From positions 28,315 to 92,314 of the forward strand of contig DATHUR010000181.1 of the NCBI GenBank assembly GCA_035462025.1: 64,000 nucleotides of DNA, in the 5' to 3' direction. This stretch comes from Egicoccus sp035462025. Its GTDB lineage: Bacteria; Actinomycetota; Nitriliruptoria; Nitriliruptorales; Nitriliruptoraceae. The position numbers and the translations under genes were made by a program. How positions within the stretch are numbered: position 1 is the stretch's first letter; each line of letters opens with the position of its first letter. Below the pieces are notes generated by a model. It saw only the letters and a program-made list of their open reading frames with translations. It was not told where the DNA came from and did not search any database. Shown piece by piece: positions 7,951 through 17,540 of the stretch.

Positions 7951-10900
7951 TCAGGGGGTGACGGGGTCGAGGGTGTCACCCATGAGTTGTTCGAGTTCCT
8001 GGTCGTGGACGACGTGCTGGCCGGCGGCCGGCGACGCGGAGGGGACCCGCGCGGCGCACCGCAGCTTCCGGCCGTCGCCGAGTTCCTCGAGGATGTTCCA
8101 CAACCGGCCGTCGACGAAGCTCCAGCCGCCCATGTTCTTGGGCTCCTCCTGCAGCCACACCACGTCCTTGGCGTTGGGGTAGCTCGCGAGGATGTCGCGG
8201 ATCTGGTGCGCCGGGAACGGGTAGAGCTGTTCGACACGCACCACGGCGGTCGGCGACTCGCGCTCGTCGCGGGCCTTCATCGCGTCGTAGGCGACCTTGC
8301 CGAAGCAGAACACCACGGCCTTCGCCTCGGCCCGGTCGCGCCCTTGTCCTTCGCGCCCCGCGCCCGAGGCGACCCACGCCGGGTCGTCGAGGGTCTCGCG
8401 GAACGAACCGGACGTGAACTCGGACAGCCCCGAGAACGCGAGGGGCGAGCGCAGCAGCGACTTCGGCGTGAAGATGATCAGCGGCTTGCGGATGTCGCGG
8501 TGCATCTGCCGGCGCAGCACGTGGAAGTACTGGGCCGCCGTCGTGGCGTTCACGACCTGGATGTTGTCCTCGGCGCACAGGATCAGGAAGCGCTCGATGC
8601 GCGCGGAGCTGTGCTCTGGCCCCTGGCCCTCGTAGCCGTGCGGCAGGAGCATGACCAGGCCCGAGGTCTCGTCCCACTTGTCCTCGGCCGCCACGATGAA
8701 CTGGTCGATGATGATCTGGGCGCCGTTGACGAAGTCGCCGAACTGCGCCTCCCACGCGACCAGCGTGTCCTTGTTCTGCACCGAGTAGCCGTACTCGAAC
8801 CCGACGGCCGCGTACTCGCTCAGCAACGAGTCGTAGGCCATGAACCGGCCCTGCTCGTCGTCGAGGCTGGTGAGCGGCAGGTGGTCCTCGCCCGTCTTGA
8901 AGTCGACCTGCACCGCATGGCGATGCGAGAAGGTCCCGCGGCGCGAGTCCTGCCCGGCGAGGCGGACGTCGGTGCCCTCGAGCAGCAACGAGCCGAACGC
9001 GAGCGTCTCGCCCAGGGCCCAGTCGATGGTCCCCGACTCGTAGCGTTCCCGCGCCTTCTTGAAGATGCGGTCGAGCTTGGGATGGCGGGTGAACCCGTCC
9101 GGCACGTCGAACTGCTTGGCGGCGATCCGGTCGAGCAGGTCCTGGGCCACGCCCGTCTCGACCGGCGGGTGCAGTTCGGTGGACTCGATGGGACGGATGG
9201 CCTTCGGCGGCTCGGGCGGGGCCGCTTCCTTGGTGGAGGTGAACGCCTCCTCGAGCCGGGCCTCGTAGTCCTCGAGGACCTCCTCGGCCTGCTCGATCGA
9301 GATGTCGCCGCGGCGCACCAACCGCTCGGTGTACAGCTTGCGGACCGAACGCAGGTTGTCGATGACCTCGTACATCTGCGGCTGCGTGTACGAGGGGTCG
9401 TCGCCCTCGTTGTGGCCGTGGCGCCGGTAGCACACCATGTCGATGACGATGTCGCTGGCGAACGCCTGGCGGTACTCGAACGCGAGCCGGGCGACGCGCA
9501 CCACCGCTTCGGGGTCGTCGCCGTTGACGTGCAGCATCGGCGCGTGGACCGCCTTGGCGACGTCGGTGGCGTAGTACGACGAACGCGCCGAGTGCGGCGA
9601 GGTCGTGAACCCGACCTGGTTGTTGATCACGACGTGGATGGTCCCGCCGGTGCGGTAGCCCCGCAACTGCGACAGGTTCAGGGTCTCGGCGACCACGCCC
9701 TGGCCGGCGAACGCCGCGTCACCGTGCATCAGCAACGGCAGGGCGGGGAACACGCCCTCGTTGCCGCGGTCGTAGGCGTCCTGCAGGGCGCGGGCGATGC
9801 CCTCGACCACCGGGTTGACGGCCTCGAGGTGCGACGGGTTGGGCGGCAGGTGCAGGTCGACGGTGTTGCCCGAACGTGCCTCGTAGACCCCCTTGGTACC
9901 GAGGTGGTACTTGACGTCGCCGGAGCCCTGCACGGTGTCGGGGTCGATGTGACCCTCGAACTCGCCGAAGATCTGCTGGTAGGACTTGCCCAGGATGTTC
10001 GACAGCACGTTGAGACGCCCACGGTGGGCCATGCCCATCACGATGTCGTCGACGTCGCCCGCGTCGGCCGCCGCCTCGCAGACCGCGTCGAGCAGCGGGA
10101 TCAAGCTCTCGGCACCCTCGATCCCGAAGCGCTTCTGCCCGACGTACTTGGTGTGCAGGAACGACTCGAACGCCTCGGCGGCGTTGAGCCGCTCGAGGAT
10201 CCACAGCTGGTCCTCGGGCGAGACCGCGCCGTTGGCGCCCTCGACCTTGTCGCGGATCCACTGCTTCTGCTCGGGGTCGAGCACATGTCCGTACTCGATC
10301 CCGATCGTGCGGCAGTACGCGTCGCGCAGCACGCCGAGGATGCTCTGCAGTTCCATCTTGCGCGGTTCGCCACCGATGTCGGTGATGAACTCGCGGTCGA
10401 GGTCCCAGATCGACAGCCCGTAGTAGGTCGGGTCGAGCTCGGGGTGCATGGCCTTGGGGTGCAGCCGCAGCGGGTCGAGGTCGGCGATCAGGTGACCGCG
10501 CACGCGATACATGTTGGCGAGCTGGTCGACCTTGCTCTGCTTGGCGAGCAGGTCGAACTCGTCGTCGAAGTGGGTGGTGTCCTGCCGCCAGCGGGCCGGC
10601 TCGTAGGGCAGCCCGAGCGCGTCGTAGACCTCGTCGTAGAAGCCGTGCTCGCCGATCAGCAGTTCGTGGACGCGCTTCAGGAACAGGCCCGACTCGGCGC
10701 CCTGGATCACGCGGTGGTCGTAGGTCGAGGTCAGGGTGATGACCTTCGACACGCCGAGCTTGGCGATCGTGCGCGGGTCGGCGGCCTGGTAGCCGGCCGG
10801 GTAGTCGATCGAGCCGACACCGAGGATCGAGGCCTGGCCCGACATCAGGCGCGGGATCGAGTGGACCGTGCCGATCGTGCCCGGGTTGGTGACCGTGATC

Positions 10901-11625
10901 GTGCCGCCGCTGAACATCGCCGGATCGAGCTTGCCGGTGCGGATCTTGCGGATGATCTCCTCGTAGGCCCGCAGGAACTCGTCGAAGTCGAGCGTGTCCG
11001 CGTCCTGGATCACGGGCACGAGCAGCGACCGCGAGCCGTCCTTGTTCTCGACGTCCACGGCCAGGCCCAGACCGAAGTGGTCGGCGCGACGCACAACCGG
11101 CTTGCCGTCCTCGGTCTCGCCGTAGGTCGACTTCATGGCGGGGACGGCCTCGACCGCCTTGACCATCGCGTAGGCGATCAGGTGGGTGAACGAGACCTTG
11201 CCGCCGTTGGTGCGGCGCAGGTAGTTGTTCGCGATGCGCCGGTTGACCTCGAGCAGCTTGGCCGGCACGTCGCGCACGGAGGTCGCCGTCGGCACCCCGA
11301 GCGAGGACTCCATGTTCTCGACGATGCGGGCCCCGACCCCGCGGATGCGCGAGGCGGCCGGGTCGTCCTCGGCGATCGTCGGGGCGGCGCGCTGGGCCGT
11401 CGCCGCGCCGGCGCCGTTGTCCGCCGGTGCCGCCTCGGCACCGCTGCCCGTCGCACGCCCCGCACGACCGTTGGCACCGCGCGCACCGTCCGGGCGGTAG
11501 TCGGCGAAGAAGTCCTGCCAGCTCTTCGACAGCGCGTCGGGGTCCTCGCGGTACTGCTCGTACATCTCCTCGACCAGCCAGGAGTTGAGTTCCGACTGCG
11601 AGGAGGCTTGTGGTTGGTTGGCCAT
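7951..11625 (-). CDS. kgd: Multifunctional 2-oxoglutarate decarboxylase/dehydrogenase (E1o fused to E2-like domain)
   Basis: This 1224-residue enzyme is the actinobacterial fusion that joins an E2 succinyltransferase-like domain to the thiamine-dependent E1 of 2-oxoglutarate dehydrogenase, feeding the TCA cycle. Residues 1-40 match the E1 N-terminal segment (SWLVEEMYEQYREDPDALS). A Gly/Ala linker follows. The acyltransferase domain spans about 95-330 with TYDHRVIQGAESG near 303 carrying the His-x-x-x-Asp-type site. The thiamine-binding E1 and transketolase parts run from about 350 to the end (GMAHRGRLNVL, GDAAFAGQGVVAETLNLS, HGYEGQGPEHSSAR). Length is that of mycobacterial Kgd. The start MANQPQ was chosen; the frame stays open much further upstream but crosses the divergent PBP gene. 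In relatives it partners Lpd and a separate E2 and is inhibited by GarA/OdhI. Confidence 0.96.
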   Translation of the reverse strand: MANQPQASSQSELNSWLVEEMYEQYREDPDALSKSWQDFFADYRPDGARGANGRAGRATGSGAEAAPADNGAGAATAQRAAPTIAEDDPAASRIRGVGARIVENMESSLGVPTATSVRDVPAKLLEVNRRIANNYLRRTNGGKVSFTHLIAYAMVKAVEAVPAMKSTYGETEDGKPVVRRADHFGLGLAVDVENKDGSRSLLVPVIQDADTLDFDEFLRAYEEIIRKIRTGKLDPAMFSGGTITVTNPGTIGTVHSIPRLMSGQASILGVGSIDYPAGYQAADPRTIAKLGVSKVITLTSTYDHRVIQGAESGLFLKRVHELLIGEHGFYDEVYDALGLPYEPARWRQDTTHFDDEFDLLAKQSKVDQLANMYRVRGHLIADLDPLRLHPKAMHPELDPTYYGLSIWDLDREFITDIGGEPRKMELQSILGVLRDAYCRTIGIEYGHVLDPEQKQWIRDKVEGANGAVSPEDQLWILERLNAAEAFESFLHTKYVGQKRFGIEGAESLIPLLDAVCEAAADAGDVDDIVMGMAHRGRLNVLSNILGKSYQQIFGEFEGHIDPDTVQGSGDVKYHLGTKGVYEARSGNTVDLHLPPNPSHLEAVNPVVEGIARALQDAYDRGNEGVFPALPLLMHGDAAFAGQGVVAETLNLSQLRGYRTGGTIHVVINNQVGFTTSPHSARSSYYATDVAKAVHAPMLHVNGDDPEAVVRVARLAFEYRQAFASDIVIDMVCYRRHGHNEGDDPSYTQPQMYEVIDNLRSVRKLYTERLVRRGDISIEQAEEVLEDYEARLEEAFTSTKEAAPPEPPKAIRPIESTELHPPVETGVAQDLLDRIAAKQFDVPDGFTRHPKLDRIFKKARERYESGTIDWALGETLAFGSLLLEGTDVRLAGQDSRRGTFSHRHAVQVDFKTGEDHLPLTSLDDEQGRFMAYDSLLSEYAAVGFEYGYSVQNKDTLVAWEAQFGDFVNGAQIIIDQFIVAAEDKWDETSGLVMLLPHGYEGQGPEHSSARIERFLILCAEDNIQVVNATTAAQYFHVLRRQMHRDIRKPLIIFTPKSLLRSPLAFSGLSEFTSGSFRETLDDPAWVASGAGREGQGRDRAEAKAVVFCFGKVAYDAMKARDERESPTAVVRVEQLYPFPAHQIRDILASYPNAKDVVWLQEEPKNMGGWSFVDGRLWNILEELGDGRKLRCAARVPSASPAAGQHVVHDQELEQLMGDTLDPVTP

Positions 11626-11659
11626 GTCGGCGATCGTGCTCCGGGGTGATGTGGGCGTC

Positions 11660-11665
11660 AGGGTA
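11660..11665 (-). promoter_or_regulatory. Candidate -10 element for kgd
   Basis: On the minus strand the sequence is TACCCT, 34 nt before the ATG at 11625. The 267-bp gap to the divergent PBP gene (ATG 11893) should hold both promoters; TACCGT at 11853-11858 on the plus strand is the matching candidate for the PBP gene. Confidence 0.35.
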
Positions 11666-11892
11666 GGGCGGCTCGGGGTGCCCATCCCACCGCGCCCCGG
11701 CCACCCGACGGACGGCGATACGCCCGCGTGGTCGGGCGCGTCGGCCGCTGTAGACACCTCGGCCCCACGGCACCCTGATCGAGTGGACCGCCCCCGTTCG
11801 TGGGCGTCAACCGGTCGACCGCCCGCACCCACCGTCCGTCCCGACCGGCGGGTACCGTCCCAACCGGGCGAGCCACGAGCGGAAGGTGGGCG

Positions 11893-13815
11893 ATGAAGGA
11901 CCTGCTCATCGCGATCGTCGCCCTGTGCGCCCTCGCGGGGGCCGCCTACGGCGGCTGGTGGTTGCTCACCGAGAGCGACGTCTTCACCGGCGAGCAGGAG
12001 GAGGTGGCCGATCCTGCCGACACCGCGGCCTCCTTCGCCGCGGCGTGGGAGGCCGGCGACCTCGACGAGATGCTGGCGTTGACCCGCGACGAGCCGTCGA
12101 CGATGCGTCCGGCCTACGAGCAACTCGTCGAGGGACTCGCTCCCGACCAGGTGCGGGTCGTCCCCGGCGATGTCGAGCAGATCGGCGACGGTCGCGCCGC
12201 CGCCCCGATGGCGGTCACACTCGTCGGCGGCGAGTACGGCGAGGTCGGCTGGGAGGTCGAGGTCGAACTGCAGCGCGCCCGCGGCGACTGGATGGTCGTG
12301 TGGAGCCCGTCGAGCCTGCATCCGAGCTATCGCGAGGGCATGACCTTCGAGATCGAACGCGAGGACCTCGACCGCGCCCCGATCCTGGCGGCCGGTGGCG
12401 AGCAACTCGCCGGCGAGGGCGAACTGGTGACCCTCGGCTTCGAGCCCGCCGGCGTGGAGGACCCCGAACTGCTCGCCGAGCGCTTCGAGGAGATCGTGCC
12501 CGGGACCGGCGAGACGGTCGAGCGGACCTACGCCCGGGGCGGCCTCGTCGACGGCTGGTTCTACCCGATCACGACGCTGCCGGCCGCCCTGGCCGACGAC
12601 GCGTGGAACGAGCTCCGGAGTGTCGACGGCACGCTGCGCCGGTCCGGATCCGGCCGCTCGCTGTACGACGTCGGCTTCGCCCAGCACGTGGTCGGTCGCG
12701 TCGACGAGGCGACCGCGGAACAGCTCGAGCGGCTCGGCCCGCCCTACGAGCCCGGCGACGACGTGGGCCAGTTCGGCCTCGAAGCGGTTTACGAGTCGGA
12801 CCTGATCGACGCCACGATGGTCCGCGTCGTCCTGCGCGAACGACCCGGCGGACCGGTCCGGGAACTGCTCGGCGAGTCGCTGCAGGGCGGCATCGACGCG
12901 GTGCGCACCACCATCGACGTGCGGGTCCAACGCGCCGTCGAGAACGCGCTGGCCGGGTTCGGCGGTACCGGCGCGATCGTCGTGATCGGGACCGAGGACG
13001 GGGCGATCCGGGCCAGCGCGAGTCGGCCGCTCACCGAGTACAACCGCGCGTTCGAGGGCCGCTACCCGCCCGGCAGCACGTTCAAGATCGTCACGGCCGA
13101 AGCGCTGCTGGGCGCCGGGCTCCAGCCCGACAGCGAGGTCGCGTGCCCGGGGCAGACGGTGGTCGGCGGCCTGTCGGTCCCCAACGCCGGGAACCTCGAA
13201 CTCGGCACGACCACGCTCGAACAGGCCTTCGCCAACTCCTGCAACACCACCTTCGCGTCGCTGGCCGCATCCGAACTCGACGCGCAGCGGCTGACCGCGG
13301 CGACCGAGCGGTTCGGTTTCGACGTGGCCCCGGCGTTGCCGTTGCCCGCGTTCGGGGCGTCGTTCCCGGCGCCGGCCGACACCGCGGAGTTGGCGGCGGC
13401 CGCATTCGGTCAGGCGCGGGTCGAGGTCTCGCCGTTGCACCTGGCCAGCGTGGCCGCCGCCGCACGCTCGGGTGTCTGGCGCCCCCCGTACCTGATGGTC
13501 GACGACGAGCCGGGGGACGCGCGCCAGCTCAGTGGCGGGGTCCTCGAGGACCTGCGCCGGATGCTGCGTGCCGTGGTCACCGACGGCAACGGGGCCGCCG
13601 CGAACGTCTCGGACGAGATCTCGACCATGGAGGGCAAGACCGGCAGCGCGCAGGCAGCGGGCGGGCTGACCCACGCCTGGTTCGCCGGCTCGTGGGGGGA
13701 CTACGGTTTCGCCGTGCTCGTCGAGGACGGGGGCTCGGGCGCCGAGGTGGCCGCACCCATCGCCGCCCGCTTCGTCGACGAGTTGGCGGCGCAGCTGGCT
13801 GCCGCCGAAGGCTGA
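11893..13815 (+). CDS. Class B penicillin-binding protein with NTF2-like N-terminal domain
   Basis: A 640-residue membrane-anchored transpeptidase that should cross-link peptidoglycan outside the cell. Residues 5-25 are the transmembrane anchor. About 38-140 is an NTF2-like (MecA_N) domain, beginning DTAASFAAAWEAGDLDEML. A dimerisation domain follows, then the transpeptidase with SxxK at STFK near 395, SxN at SCN near 449, and KTG near 581. The architecture matches PbpA/PBP2a-like proteins rather than FtsI. The ATG has a GGAAGG ribosome-binding site. A second, similar PBP lies at 15634-17532. The DNA-repair gene starts 17 bp downstream and may be cotranscribed. Confidence 0.93.
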   Translation: MKDLLIAIVALCALAGAAYGGWWLLTESDVFTGEQEEVADPADTAASFAAAWEAGDLDEMLALTRDEPSTMRPAYEQLVEGLAPDQVRVVPGDVEQIGDGRAAAPMAVTLVGGEYGEVGWEVEVELQRARGDWMVVWSPSSLHPSYREGMTFEIEREDLDRAPILAAGGEQLAGEGELVTLGFEPAGVEDPELLAERFEEIVPGTGETVERTYARGGLVDGWFYPITTLPAALADDAWNELRSVDGTLRRSGSGRSLYDVGFAQHVVGRVDEATAEQLERLGPPYEPGDDVGQFGLEAVYESDLIDATMVRVVLRERPGGPVRELLGESLQGGIDAVRTTIDVRVQRAVENALAGFGGTGAIVVIGTEDGAIRASASRPLTEYNRAFEGRYPPGSTFKIVTAEALLGAGLQPDSEVACPGQTVVGGLSVPNAGNLELGTTTLEQAFANSCNTTFASLAASELDAQRLTAATERFGFDVAPALPLPAFGASFPAPADTAELAAAAFGQARVEVSPLHLASVAAAARSGVWRPPYLMVDDEPGDARQLSGGVLEDLRRMLRAVVTDGNGAAANVSDEISTMEGKTGSAQAAGGLTHAWFAGSWGDYGFAVLVEDGGSGAEVAAPIAARFVDELAAQLAAAEG

Positions 13816-13832
13816 CACACACGGAGGTTGCG

Positions 13833-14414
13833 ATGCCGACGTTGAACCTGACCGGTGAGGCCGACGCGGACCGGCTGCTGTCCGACAACGCGTTCGCGCT
13901 GCTCGTCGGGATGCTGCTCGACCAGCAGATCGCGATGGAACAGGCCTTCGTCGGCCCGGCGAGGCTGGCCGAGCGGCTCGATGCCCCGCTGACACCCGCG
14001 ACGGTGGCCGCCGTCGACCCGGCCAGGCTCGAAGAGGTGTTCCGTCTCAAGCCGGCCATCCACCGCTACCCGGGCTCGATGGCCAAGCGTGTCCACGCCC
14101 TCGCCACGGCCCTGGTCGAGGACTACGAGGGCGACGCGGAGGCGGTCTGGAGCGACGTCGCGGACGGCCGCGAACTCAAGCGTCGCCTGACGGACCTGCC
14201 CGGCTTCGGCGACCAGAAGGCGCGGATCTTCGTTGCGCTGCTCGGCAAACAGTGCGGGGTCACGCCCGACGGCTGGCGCGACGCCGCCGGCGACTACGGA
14301 CTCGACGGCCACCGCTCGATCGCCGACGTCGTCGACCAGGACAGCCTGCTCGAGGTCCGCGCCTGGAAGCAGGCCAAGAAGGCCAGGGCGAATGCCGACG
14401 CGAGCCGGTCCTAG
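13833..14414 (+). CDS. HhH-GPD family base-excision DNA repair protein
   Basis: The 193-residue protein fits the small actinobacterial HhH-GPD family of presumed DNA glycosylases. The start NLTGEADADRLLSDNAFALLVGMLLDQQ resembles the N-terminal helices of Nth-type enzymes, and the helix-hairpin-helix LPGFGDQKARIFVALLGKQ sits near residues 115-133. There is no C-terminal Cys4 cluster. The substrate lesion is unknown for this family. The ATG follows ACGGAGG at 7 nt. Its TAG shares the palindrome CTAG with the opposing DUF3309 gene's stop. Confidence 0.85.
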   Translation: MPTLNLTGEADADRLLSDNAFALLVGMLLDQQIAMEQAFVGPARLAERLDAPLTPATVAAVDPARLEEVFRLKPAIHRYPGSMAKRVHALATALVEDYEGDAEAVWSDVADGRELKRRLTDLPGFGDQKARIFVALLGKQCGVTPDGWRDAAGDYGLDGHRSIADVVDQDSLLEVRAWKQAKKARANADASRS

Positions 14415-14572
14415 GTCTCGGGAACCACCGCGTACTGGAACAGCAGCATGGTGGCCAGGCCCATGGCCAGCATGCCGGCCGGCGCCCACGACCAGCCCTT
14501 GCTCCACGGCCACAGCGGCGCGGCGAGCACCATCAGCAGCGCGATGATCACGACGGGGACGAGGGTTTCCAT
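14411..14572 (-). CDS. DUF3309-like small membrane protein (53 aa)
   Basis: Two hydrophobic segments (residues 4-19 and 31-50) are joined by a short loop, WPWSKGWSWAP, that matches the 'W-P-x-S-x-G-W-x-x-x-P' pattern of DUF3309 proteins. The family is found in many bacteria and its function is unknown. The ATG at 14572 lies 6 nt after a TACGTT -10 element, pointing to a leaderless transcript. Confidence 0.7.
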   Translation of the reverse strand: METLVPVVIIALLMVLAAPLWPWSKGWSWAPAGMLAMGLATMLLFQYAVVPET

Positions 14573-14578
14573 GCCCGG

Positions 14579-14584
14579 AACGTA
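14579..14584 (-). promoter_or_regulatory. -10 element giving a leaderless DUF3309 mRNA
   Basis: Minus-strand TACGTT ends 6 nt before the ATG, the distance expected when transcription starts at the A of the start codon. No ribosome-binding site is present. Confidence 0.45.
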
Positions 14585-14659
14585 TCGCGCCGTCCGCGCC
14601 CTCCAGAACCGCGACCCGCGTGGGCGGGGCTGCCGCTCACGTCGGTCTGCGCGGCCCAC

Positions 14660-14665
14660 TAGCGT
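14660..14665 (+). promoter_or_regulatory. Candidate -10 element for the rimK-like/PBP operon
   Basis: TAGCGT 63 nt upstream of the GTG at 14729, the same hexamer as before several other genes here. Confidence 0.35.
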
Positions 14666-14728
14666 TCGCCACGACTGCTCGCCCCGCCCGGCCCGAACCC
14701 CGGGCGACGACCTGACTCGGATGCGTAC

Positions 14729-15637
14729 GTGAAGCTCGCGATCCTGTCGCGCAACTCGCAGCTGTACTCGACCCGCCGCCTGCGCGAGGCCGCCGAACAG
14801 CGCGGACACGAGGTCCGCATCGTCGACTACCTGCGCTGCGTCATCGACATCACCTCGCACCGGCCCGCGATCCACTACGGCGGGGCGCGGCTCGACGCGG
14901 TCGACGCCGTCATTCCCCGCATCGGTGCGACCCACACCTTCTACGGCACCGCCGTCGTGCGGCAGTTCGAGATGATGGGGGTCTATCCGACCAACGACTC
15001 GCAGTCGATCTCGCGCTCGCGCGACAAGCTGCGGTCGCTGCAGTTGCTCGCGGCCGAGGGCGTCGGGCTCCCGGTCACCTCGTTCGCCCACTCCACCAAG
15101 GACATCGACGGGCTGATCTCGCTGGTCGGCGGCGCGCCGGTCGTGGTCAAGCTGCTCGAGGGCACCCAGGGCATGGGGGTGGTGCTCGCCGAGACCAAGA
15201 AGGCCGCCGAGTCGGTGATCGGCGCCTTCCGCCAGCTCAACGCCAACATCCTGGTCCAGGAGTTCATCAAGGAGGCCGGCGGCTCGGACATCCGCGCGTT
15301 CGTGGTCGGCAACCGCGTGGTCGCGGCGATGGAACGCACCGCCGCACCGGGCGACTTCCGGTCCAACGTCCACCGCGGCGGCGAAGCGCGCAAGATCCGC
15401 CTGACCCCCGAGGAGCGGGCCGCCGCCAAGCGCGCGGCGAAGCTGCTCGGCCTCAACGTCGCCGGTGTCGACCTGATGCGTTCCAACCACGGCCCGGTCG
15501 TGCTCGAGGTCAACTCCTCCCCCGGGCTCGAGGGCATCGAAGGAGCGACCGGCGTCGACGTCGCGTCGAAGGTGATCGAGTACGTCGAGGCCAACGCCGA
15601 CGTCAAGTCGACCACCCGGTCGCGCAAGAAGGCGTGA
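14729..15637 (+). CDS. rimK: RimK family alpha-L-glutamate ligase (ATP-grasp)
   Basis: A 302-residue ATP-grasp ligase of the RimK type. In E. coli RimK adds glutamates to the C-terminus of ribosomal protein S6; relatives ligate amino acids to cofactors or peptides. The start MKLAILSRNSQLYSTRRLREAA, the motif TNDSQSISRSRDKLRSLQLL, the ATP loop VVKLLEGTQGMGVVLAE near 135-151, and the metal-binding end VVLEVNSSPGLEGIE are all present and length is normal. Its stop overlaps the start of a penicillin-binding protein (GTGA), so the two are cotranslated. That pairing leaves open a cell-wall-related substrate, which the sequence cannot decide. Confidence 0.9.
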   Translation: MKLAILSRNSQLYSTRRLREAAEQRGHEVRIVDYLRCVIDITSHRPAIHYGGARLDAVDAVIPRIGATHTFYGTAVVRQFEMMGVYPTNDSQSISRSRDKLRSLQLLAAEGVGLPVTSFAHSTKDIDGLISLVGGAPVVVKLLEGTQGMGVVLAETKKAAESVIGAFRQLNANILVQEFIKEAGGSDIRAFVVGNRVVAAMERTAAPGDFRSNVHRGGEARKIRLTPEERAAAKRAAKLLGLNVAGVDLMRSNHGPVVLEVNSSPGLEGIEGATGVDVASKVIEYVEANADVKSTTRSRKKA

Positions 15638-17532
15638 AGCGGGCCCTGCTCGCGGTCGCCGCGCTGGTCGTCGTGGCCGGTGCCGGTGGTTGGTGGTGGT
15701 GGAACAACCGGGACCCGGGCCCGGTTCCGGCCGCCGAGGCGTTCGTCTCCGCCTGGGACGACGGCGACCTCGCCGGCGGTCCGGTCGCCGGCGCGCCGGC
15801 CACGGTCCGCGAGCGGTACACGACCCTCACGAGCGGGCTCATGGAAGGGCTCGGGATCGAGGCACCGTCGGTGACACTGACCTCGGTGTCGGAGCCCGCG
15901 GAAGACCGCGCGACGGCCGAGTTCACGGTGACCTGGACCCTGCCCGACGGCCAACCGTGGAGCTACGCGACGTCCGGCGACCTCGCCCGCGGTGAGCAGG
16001 GCTGGCAGGTCGAGTTCACGCCCGGGCTCGTTCATCCCGACCTGACCGACGACCTGCGGCTGGCGACCACGCGGACGCGTCCGCAACGCGGCGACGTCCT
16101 CGCCGCGGACGGCACGCCGCTGGTGACCGACCGTCCGGTCATCGACGTCGGCGTCCACCCCGCGCGGGTCGAGGACGTGGACACCCTGGTGGCGACGTTG
16201 CGCGACGTCCTCGACATCTCCGGCGACGGCCTCGAGGAGCGCATCACCTCGGTCGACCCCGACCAGTTCGTACCGGTCATCACCCTGCGCGAGGACGCCT
16301 GGGACGACGTCGAAGCGGACCTGCGCGACCTGGCCGGGGTGGTCGGCCGCCGCGGTGAGTTGCCGTTGGCACCGACGGCCGAGTTCGCCCGACCACTGCT
16401 GGGGCGGGCCGGGCCGGTCACCGCCGAACTCGTCGAACAGCATCCCGACCGCTACGCCGCGGGCGACACGGCCGGCCTCTCGGGCCTGCTGCGCCGCTAC
16501 GACGACCACCTCGCCGGACGCCCCGGCATGCAGATCGTGGCAACCCCGGTCGACGGCGCGCCGGAGGGCACGCCGACCACGGTGCTCCACGAACGGCGGC
16601 CCGTCGACGGCGACCCGGTCCGGATCACGCTCGACGAGGCCATCCAACGGGCCGCCGACGCGACGCTCGCCGACGTGGCGTTCCCCAGCGCGCTGGTCGC
16701 GATCCGGGTCGGCGACGGCCACGTCGTCGCGGTCGCCAACGGTCCGGGCACGGGCGGCCTCGACATCGCCACCCAGGGCCGGTACGCGCCGGGGTCGACG
16801 TTCAAGGTCGTCACGACCGCGGCCCTGCTCGAACAGGGTCTCACCATCGACGAAACCGTCGACTGCCCGGCAGAGGCGGTCGTCGACGGCCGGGCGTTCA
16901 CCAACGCCGAGGACGGCGCCCGCGGCGCGATCCCGTTCCGCGAGGCGTTCGCGCAGTCGTGCAACACCACGTTCGTGTCGCTCGCCGGCGACCTCGGACC
17001 CGACGCGTTGGCGACGGCGGCGGCCGGCTTAGGTCTCGGCGGCTCCCACACGCTGGGCATCGACGCCTTCTCCGGCGAGGTGCCGACCACCGAACCCGGC
17101 ACCGACCAGGCCGCCTCGGCGATCGGGCAGGGCCGCATCCTGGCCAGCCCGCTCGCGATGGCGGACGTCGCGGCGACGGTGGCCCGCGGGGCCCACCTAC
17201 CTCCCTCGCTGGTCCTCGCGCCGCATCCCGGGGACGCCGCCGAGGAACGATCTCTCGACCCCGCGGTCGCCGCCACCCTGCAGCAGTTGATGCGCGAGGT
17301 GGTGACCGACGGGAGCGGCGGCGCGGTCGCCGACGTCCCGGGAGCACCCGTTCACGGCAAGACGGGGACGGCCGAGTACGGCACCACGACACCGCCGCGC
17401 ACCCACGCGTGGTTCATCGGGTTCCAGGACGACCTCGCGTTCGCGGTGCTGGTCGCCGAGACCGAGGACAGCTTCGGCGGCCGGGTCGCCGCGCCGTTGG
17501 CCGCCGACTTCCTGCGCCGACTGGCGGGCTGA
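15634..17532 (+). CDS. Class B penicillin-binding protein, second paralogue
   Basis: A 632-residue transpeptidase with the same layout as the PBP at 11893: a transmembrane helix at residues 4-20 followed by a Trp-rich stretch, an NTF2-like domain (about 30-130), a dimerisation domain starting at RTRPQRGDVLAADGTPLV, and a transpeptidase domain with STFK near 388, SCN near 442 and KTGTAEYG near 575. All catalytic residues are present. The GTG start overlaps the ligase stop. The two PBPs clearly share ancestry but are diverged. Likely role: peptidoglycan cross-linking in elongation or envelope stress. Confidence 0.92.
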   Translation: MKRALLAVAALVVVAGAGGWWWWNNRDPGPVPAAEAFVSAWDDGDLAGGPVAGAPATVRERYTTLTSGLMEGLGIEAPSVTLTSVSEPAEDRATAEFTVTWTLPDGQPWSYATSGDLARGEQGWQVEFTPGLVHPDLTDDLRLATTRTRPQRGDVLAADGTPLVTDRPVIDVGVHPARVEDVDTLVATLRDVLDISGDGLEERITSVDPDQFVPVITLREDAWDDVEADLRDLAGVVGRRGELPLAPTAEFARPLLGRAGPVTAELVEQHPDRYAAGDTAGLSGLLRRYDDHLAGRPGMQIVATPVDGAPEGTPTTVLHERRPVDGDPVRITLDEAIQRAADATLADVAFPSALVAIRVGDGHVVAVANGPGTGGLDIATQGRYAPGSTFKVVTTAALLEQGLTIDETVDCPAEAVVDGRAFTNAEDGARGAIPFREAFAQSCNTTFVSLAGDLGPDALATAAAGLGLGGSHTLGIDAFSGEVPTTEPGTDQAASAIGQGRILASPLAMADVAATVARGAHLPPSLVLAPHPGDAAEERSLDPAVAATLQQLMREVVTDGSGGAVADVPGAPVHGKTGTAEYGTTTPPRTHAWFIGFQDDLAFAVLVAETEDSFGGRVAAPLAADFLRRLAG

Positions 17533-17540
17533 GCCCCGGA

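Noticed and set aside
7510..11649. A 1379-codon open frame on the plus strand opposite kgd
   Set aside because: It is the mirror of the kgd frame caused by GC-rich third positions. It has no ribosome-binding site and no family features, while the minus strand encodes a complete Kgd.
11626..13995. A 790-codon upstream extension of kgd in the same frame
   Set aside because: It runs antisense through a clearly real penicillin-binding protein. The internal ATG at 11625 gives the standard Kgd N-terminus.
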